This document shows, piece by piece, positions 62,256 to 64,000 of a stretch of DNA of 64,000 nucleotides (the stretch's first letter is position 1; each line of letters opens with the position of its first letter). The translations under genes and the position numbers were made by a program. Below the pieces are notes generated by a model that did not search any database, was not told the origin of the DNA, and was given only the letters and a program-made list of their open reading frames with translations. The stretch covers positions 1-64,000 of the forward strand of contig CANNGN010000015.1 in assembly GCA_947504195.1 (NCBI GenBank). The letters are read 5' to 3'. Origin of the DNA: an uncultured Vibrio sp. (lineage in GTDB: Bacteria > Pseudomonadota > Gammaproteobacteria > Enterobacterales > Vibrionaceae).

Positions 62256-62285
62256 AAAAAAGGGAATCGATTGATTCCCTTTTTT
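62256..62285. terminator. Bidirectional terminator between rnd and minE
   Basis: AAAAAAGGGAATC pairs with GATTCCCTTTTTT around GATT. Strong T runs lie on both strands between convergent rnd and minE. Confidence 0.95.
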
Positions 62286-62301
62286 GGTTTTTGAACCTGA
62301 A

Positions 62302-62565
62302 CTACTTCACTTCATCTGGAAGCTTGACGTTGAGCTCAAGAACGGAAATATCGTCATCTTTTGAATCAAAAGAGAGATCAACCATATTGGGATCAATGTC
62401 GACGTATTTTGCAATCACTTCAAGAATGTCTTTCTTCAACTGCGGAAGATAGCTTGGCGCTGGATCTTCCTGACTTCTGCGTTCTGCAACAATGATTTGC
62501 AAACGTTCTTTAGCAACATTCGCGGTGGCTTTTTGCTTAGGACGAAAAAACGAAAGTAATGACAT
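62302..62565 (-). CDS. minE: MinE, cell division topological specificity factor
   Basis: MinE drives the pole-to-pole oscillation of MinCD by stimulating the MinD ATPase, so division occurs at midcell. The 87-residue protein has the membrane-targeting N-terminus (MSLLSFFRPKQ), the MinD-binding helix (RLQIIVAERRSQ) and the topological domain. It lies 5 bp after minD and ends the minCDE operon. Confidence 0.96.
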   Translation of the reverse strand: MSLLSFFRPKQKATANVAKERLQIIVAERRSQEDPAPSYLPQLKKDILEVIAKYVDIDPNMVDLSFDSKDDDISVLELNVKLPDEVK

Positions 62566-62570
62566 ATCAC

Positions 62571-63383
62571 TTAACCTCCGAATAGTCGTTTGAAGATGCC
62601 TTTTTTCTGTTCAGTCAGAAAACGGAATTTCACTTCATTACCTAACAGGCGCTCAACCGCATCGCCATAGGCCTGGCCAGCACTAGACTCTTCGTCAAAG
62701 ATGACAGGTACGCCACTGTTTGATGCATTCAGTACCGCTTGGCTTTCTGGAATAACACCTAGCAATGGAATGTGAAGAATTTCTTCCACATCTTCTACGC
62801 TTAACATTTCACCTGTCGTCACTCGAGCTGGGTTGTAGCGAGTAATCAATAAGTGTTGTTTAACAGGCTCTTCTGCTTGTTCAGCACGCATCGATTTTGA
62901 ATCTAATATGCCAAGGATACGGTCTGAGTCACGAACAGAAGAGACTTCAGGGTTGGTGGTTATGATGGCTTCATCGGCGTAGTAAAGTGCCATCAATGCA
63001 CCTTGTTCGATCCCTGCAGGTGAATCACAGATAACGAAATCAAAGTCCATTTCACTGAGTTCATTAAGAATGCGCTGAACGCCTTCTTTGTTAAGTGCGT
63101 CTTTATCACGTGTTTGTGATGCAGGAAGAATAAATAGGTTCTCTGAACGCTTATCTTTAATTAGAGCTTGATTAAGCGTTGCTTCACCGTTGATAACGTT
63201 AACGAAGTCATAGACGACGCGACGCTCACAACCCATGATCAAATCGAGGTTACGCAGACCGATATCGAAATCGATCACAACCGTTTTTTTGTCTCGTAAT
63301 GCCAGTCCAGCGGCAATCGCTGCACTTGACGTTGTTTTTCCTACACCACCTTTACCTGATGTAACAACAATAATGCGTGCCAT
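62571..63383 (-). CDS. minD: MinD, septum site-determining ATPase
   Basis: MinD is a membrane-cycling ATPase that recruits MinC. The 270-residue protein begins with the deviant Walker A SGKGGVGKTTSSAA (residues 8-21), has DFDIGLRNLDL and the CDSPAGIE Walker B. It ends in the amphipathic membrane-targeting helix (KKGIFKRLFGG). It sits 19 bp downstream of minC and 5 bp upstream of minE. Confidence 0.97.
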   Translation of the reverse strand: MARIIVVTSGKGGVGKTTSSAAIAAGLALRDKKTVVIDFDIGLRNLDLIMGCERRVVYDFVNVINGEATLNQALIKDKRSENLFILPASQTRDKDALNKEGVQRILNELSEMDFDFVICDSPAGIEQGALMALYYADEAIITTNPEVSSVRDSDRILGILDSKSMRAEQAEEPVKQHLLITRYNPARVTTGEMLSVEDVEEILHIPLLGVIPESQAVLNASNSGVPVIFDEESSAGQAYGDAVERLLGNEVKFRFLTEQKKGIFKRLFGG

Positions 63384-63402
63384 TTGTTTTCCTTATTTAT
63401 TC

Positions 63403-64000
63403 TTATACTGTGAGAAGATCGACATTTAAGGTATCGGTCGTTGTGGTAACGACGACATGCTTTTGCCAAAGTTCTTCACCAATTTGATCACTAACCCAGT
63501 AATTTCCAGCGATGGAAATCAGTTCTGCTTGCAGGTCGCTACAAATAATTGTGGCGTCTTTATGACCTTTTGCTCCGGCAATCGCGCGTCCACGCAATGT
63601 GCCATAGATATGGATAGAACCGTCCGCGATAACTTCTGCGCCTGCGCCTACGTTATTAAAAATCATTAAATCACAATTCTTAGCGTAGATTTGCTGACCA
63701 GAACGTATTGGCGTGCGGATAATCTTCGTCGGAATCATTTCTGGTTCCGACGCTTGAACAGGTGCCGCCTCAACTTGAGCGCGAGGCACCGGTTTCTCGG
63801 CTGGTTCCTCAATCGCAACTTTTGGTGTTTTGCTTGCTTTTAATACGGCAAGGCCGGCATTTGTCGCTTCTTCTTGAATTCGTTTATCTTTGAATCCAGT
63901 GATGCCGACAGGGATTAACCCAGCTTGAGATATGCCATCTTTTAGCGCGTGATAATCGATGTCTTCTTCCACTTGAGAGATATCAATCACAATTGGAGCT
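63403..64000 (-). CDS. minC: MinC, septum formation inhibitor (N-terminus cut by window edge)
   Basis: MinC blocks FtsZ ring assembly away from midcell. The frame runs open to the window edge (complete codons 63403-63999, reading APIVIDISQVEED at the edge). The first ~60 residues of the N-terminal domain are outside. The GTG at 63990 is only an internal valine, not the start. A Pro/Ala/Glu-rich linker follows, then the C-terminal beta-helix (RSGQQIYAKNCDLMI, GAGAEVIADGSIHIYG, LRGRAIAGAKG) that binds MinD. Confidence 0.96.
   Translation of the reverse strand, partial: APIVIDISQVEEDIDYHALKDGISQAGLIPVGITGFKDKRIQEEATNAGLAVLKASKTPKVAIEEPAEKPVPRAQVEAAPVQASEPEMIPTKIIRTPIRSGQQIYAKNCDLMIFNNVGAGAEVIADGSIHIYGTLRGRAIAGAKGHKDATIICSDLQAELISIAGNYWVSDQIGEELWQKHVVVTTTTDTLNVDLLTV

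Noticed and set aside
63403..63990. GTG at 63990 as the minC start
   Set aside because: The frame continues upstream to the window edge with MinC-like residues, so this codon is internal.

Overview
The window looks like chromosome DNA from a member of the Vibrionaceae, most likely Vibrio. The strongest signs are a Qrr1-type quorum-sensing sRNA transcribed away from luxO-luxU, with uvrB on its other side. The block order also fits (rnf; uvrB-qrr1-luxOU; moa; metG/mrp; udk-asmA; apt-dnaX-ybaB-recR; gapA-yeaD; tsaB-fadD-rnd-minCDE), and so do the protein sequences. The species cannot be named from this alone. Most of the window is ordinary core genome.

Layout. 1-3.3 kb: rnfC (C-terminus cut by the window edge, tail made of 132-bp tandem repeats), rnfB and rnfA on the minus strand. 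3.5-3.6 kb: tRNA-Asn. 4.1-8.2 kb: uvrB, the qrr1 sRNA with its sigma-54 promoter, and the luxO-luxU phosphorelay pair. 8.4-10.8 kb: a molybdenum-cofactor riboswitch feeding moaA, then moaC-moaD-moaE, with no moaB at this locus. 10.9-24.5 kb: a CBS-domain protein, a membrane-anchored unknown, metG and mrp (divergent), a GltB-like FMN protein, udk, asmA, btuR, cdd, and a DASS transporter divergent from an AraC-type regulator. 24.5-32.8 kb: a hemerythrin-PAS-GGDEF-EAL protein, a low-molecular-weight phosphatase, fadL, a nitroreductase, a LysR regulator, an RssB-like response regulator and an unannotated 43-residue membrane miniprotein. 33-37.6 kb: apt, dnaX (with an E. coli-type frameshift site), ybaB, recR and two small cysteine-cluster proteins.

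The main accessory region is 37.7-40.3 kb. An AT-rich gene for a 638-residue ABC-type ATPase fused to a TOPRIM nuclease domain (OLD/GajA/PARIS-like) lies between broken phage genes: an integrase N-terminal fragment on one side, and a BRCT-protein tail plus a nonsense-broken S24/CI-type repressor tail on the other. All face the same way. This is what would remain of the int-to-repressor segment of a P2/K139-like prophage, where phages carry lysogenic-conversion and anti-phage cargo. It is the best candidate here for a defence system.

Just beyond a cold-shock gene, 41.5-45.3 kb holds a three-gene operon coding for an outer-membrane porin-like protein, a periplasmic binding-protein-like protein and an inner-membrane GGDEF/EAL enzyme. 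It looks like a sensory chain across the envelope that controls cyclic-di-GMP. The rest (45.4-64 kb) is conserved core: rlmA, yeaD, gapA, msrB, a DUF2989 lipoprotein, yeaC, ansA, sppA, purU, yoaA, tsaB, an alpha/beta hydrolase, fadD, rnd, minE, minD and a minC cut by the right edge. I saw no CRISPR array, no insertion sequence and no rRNA.
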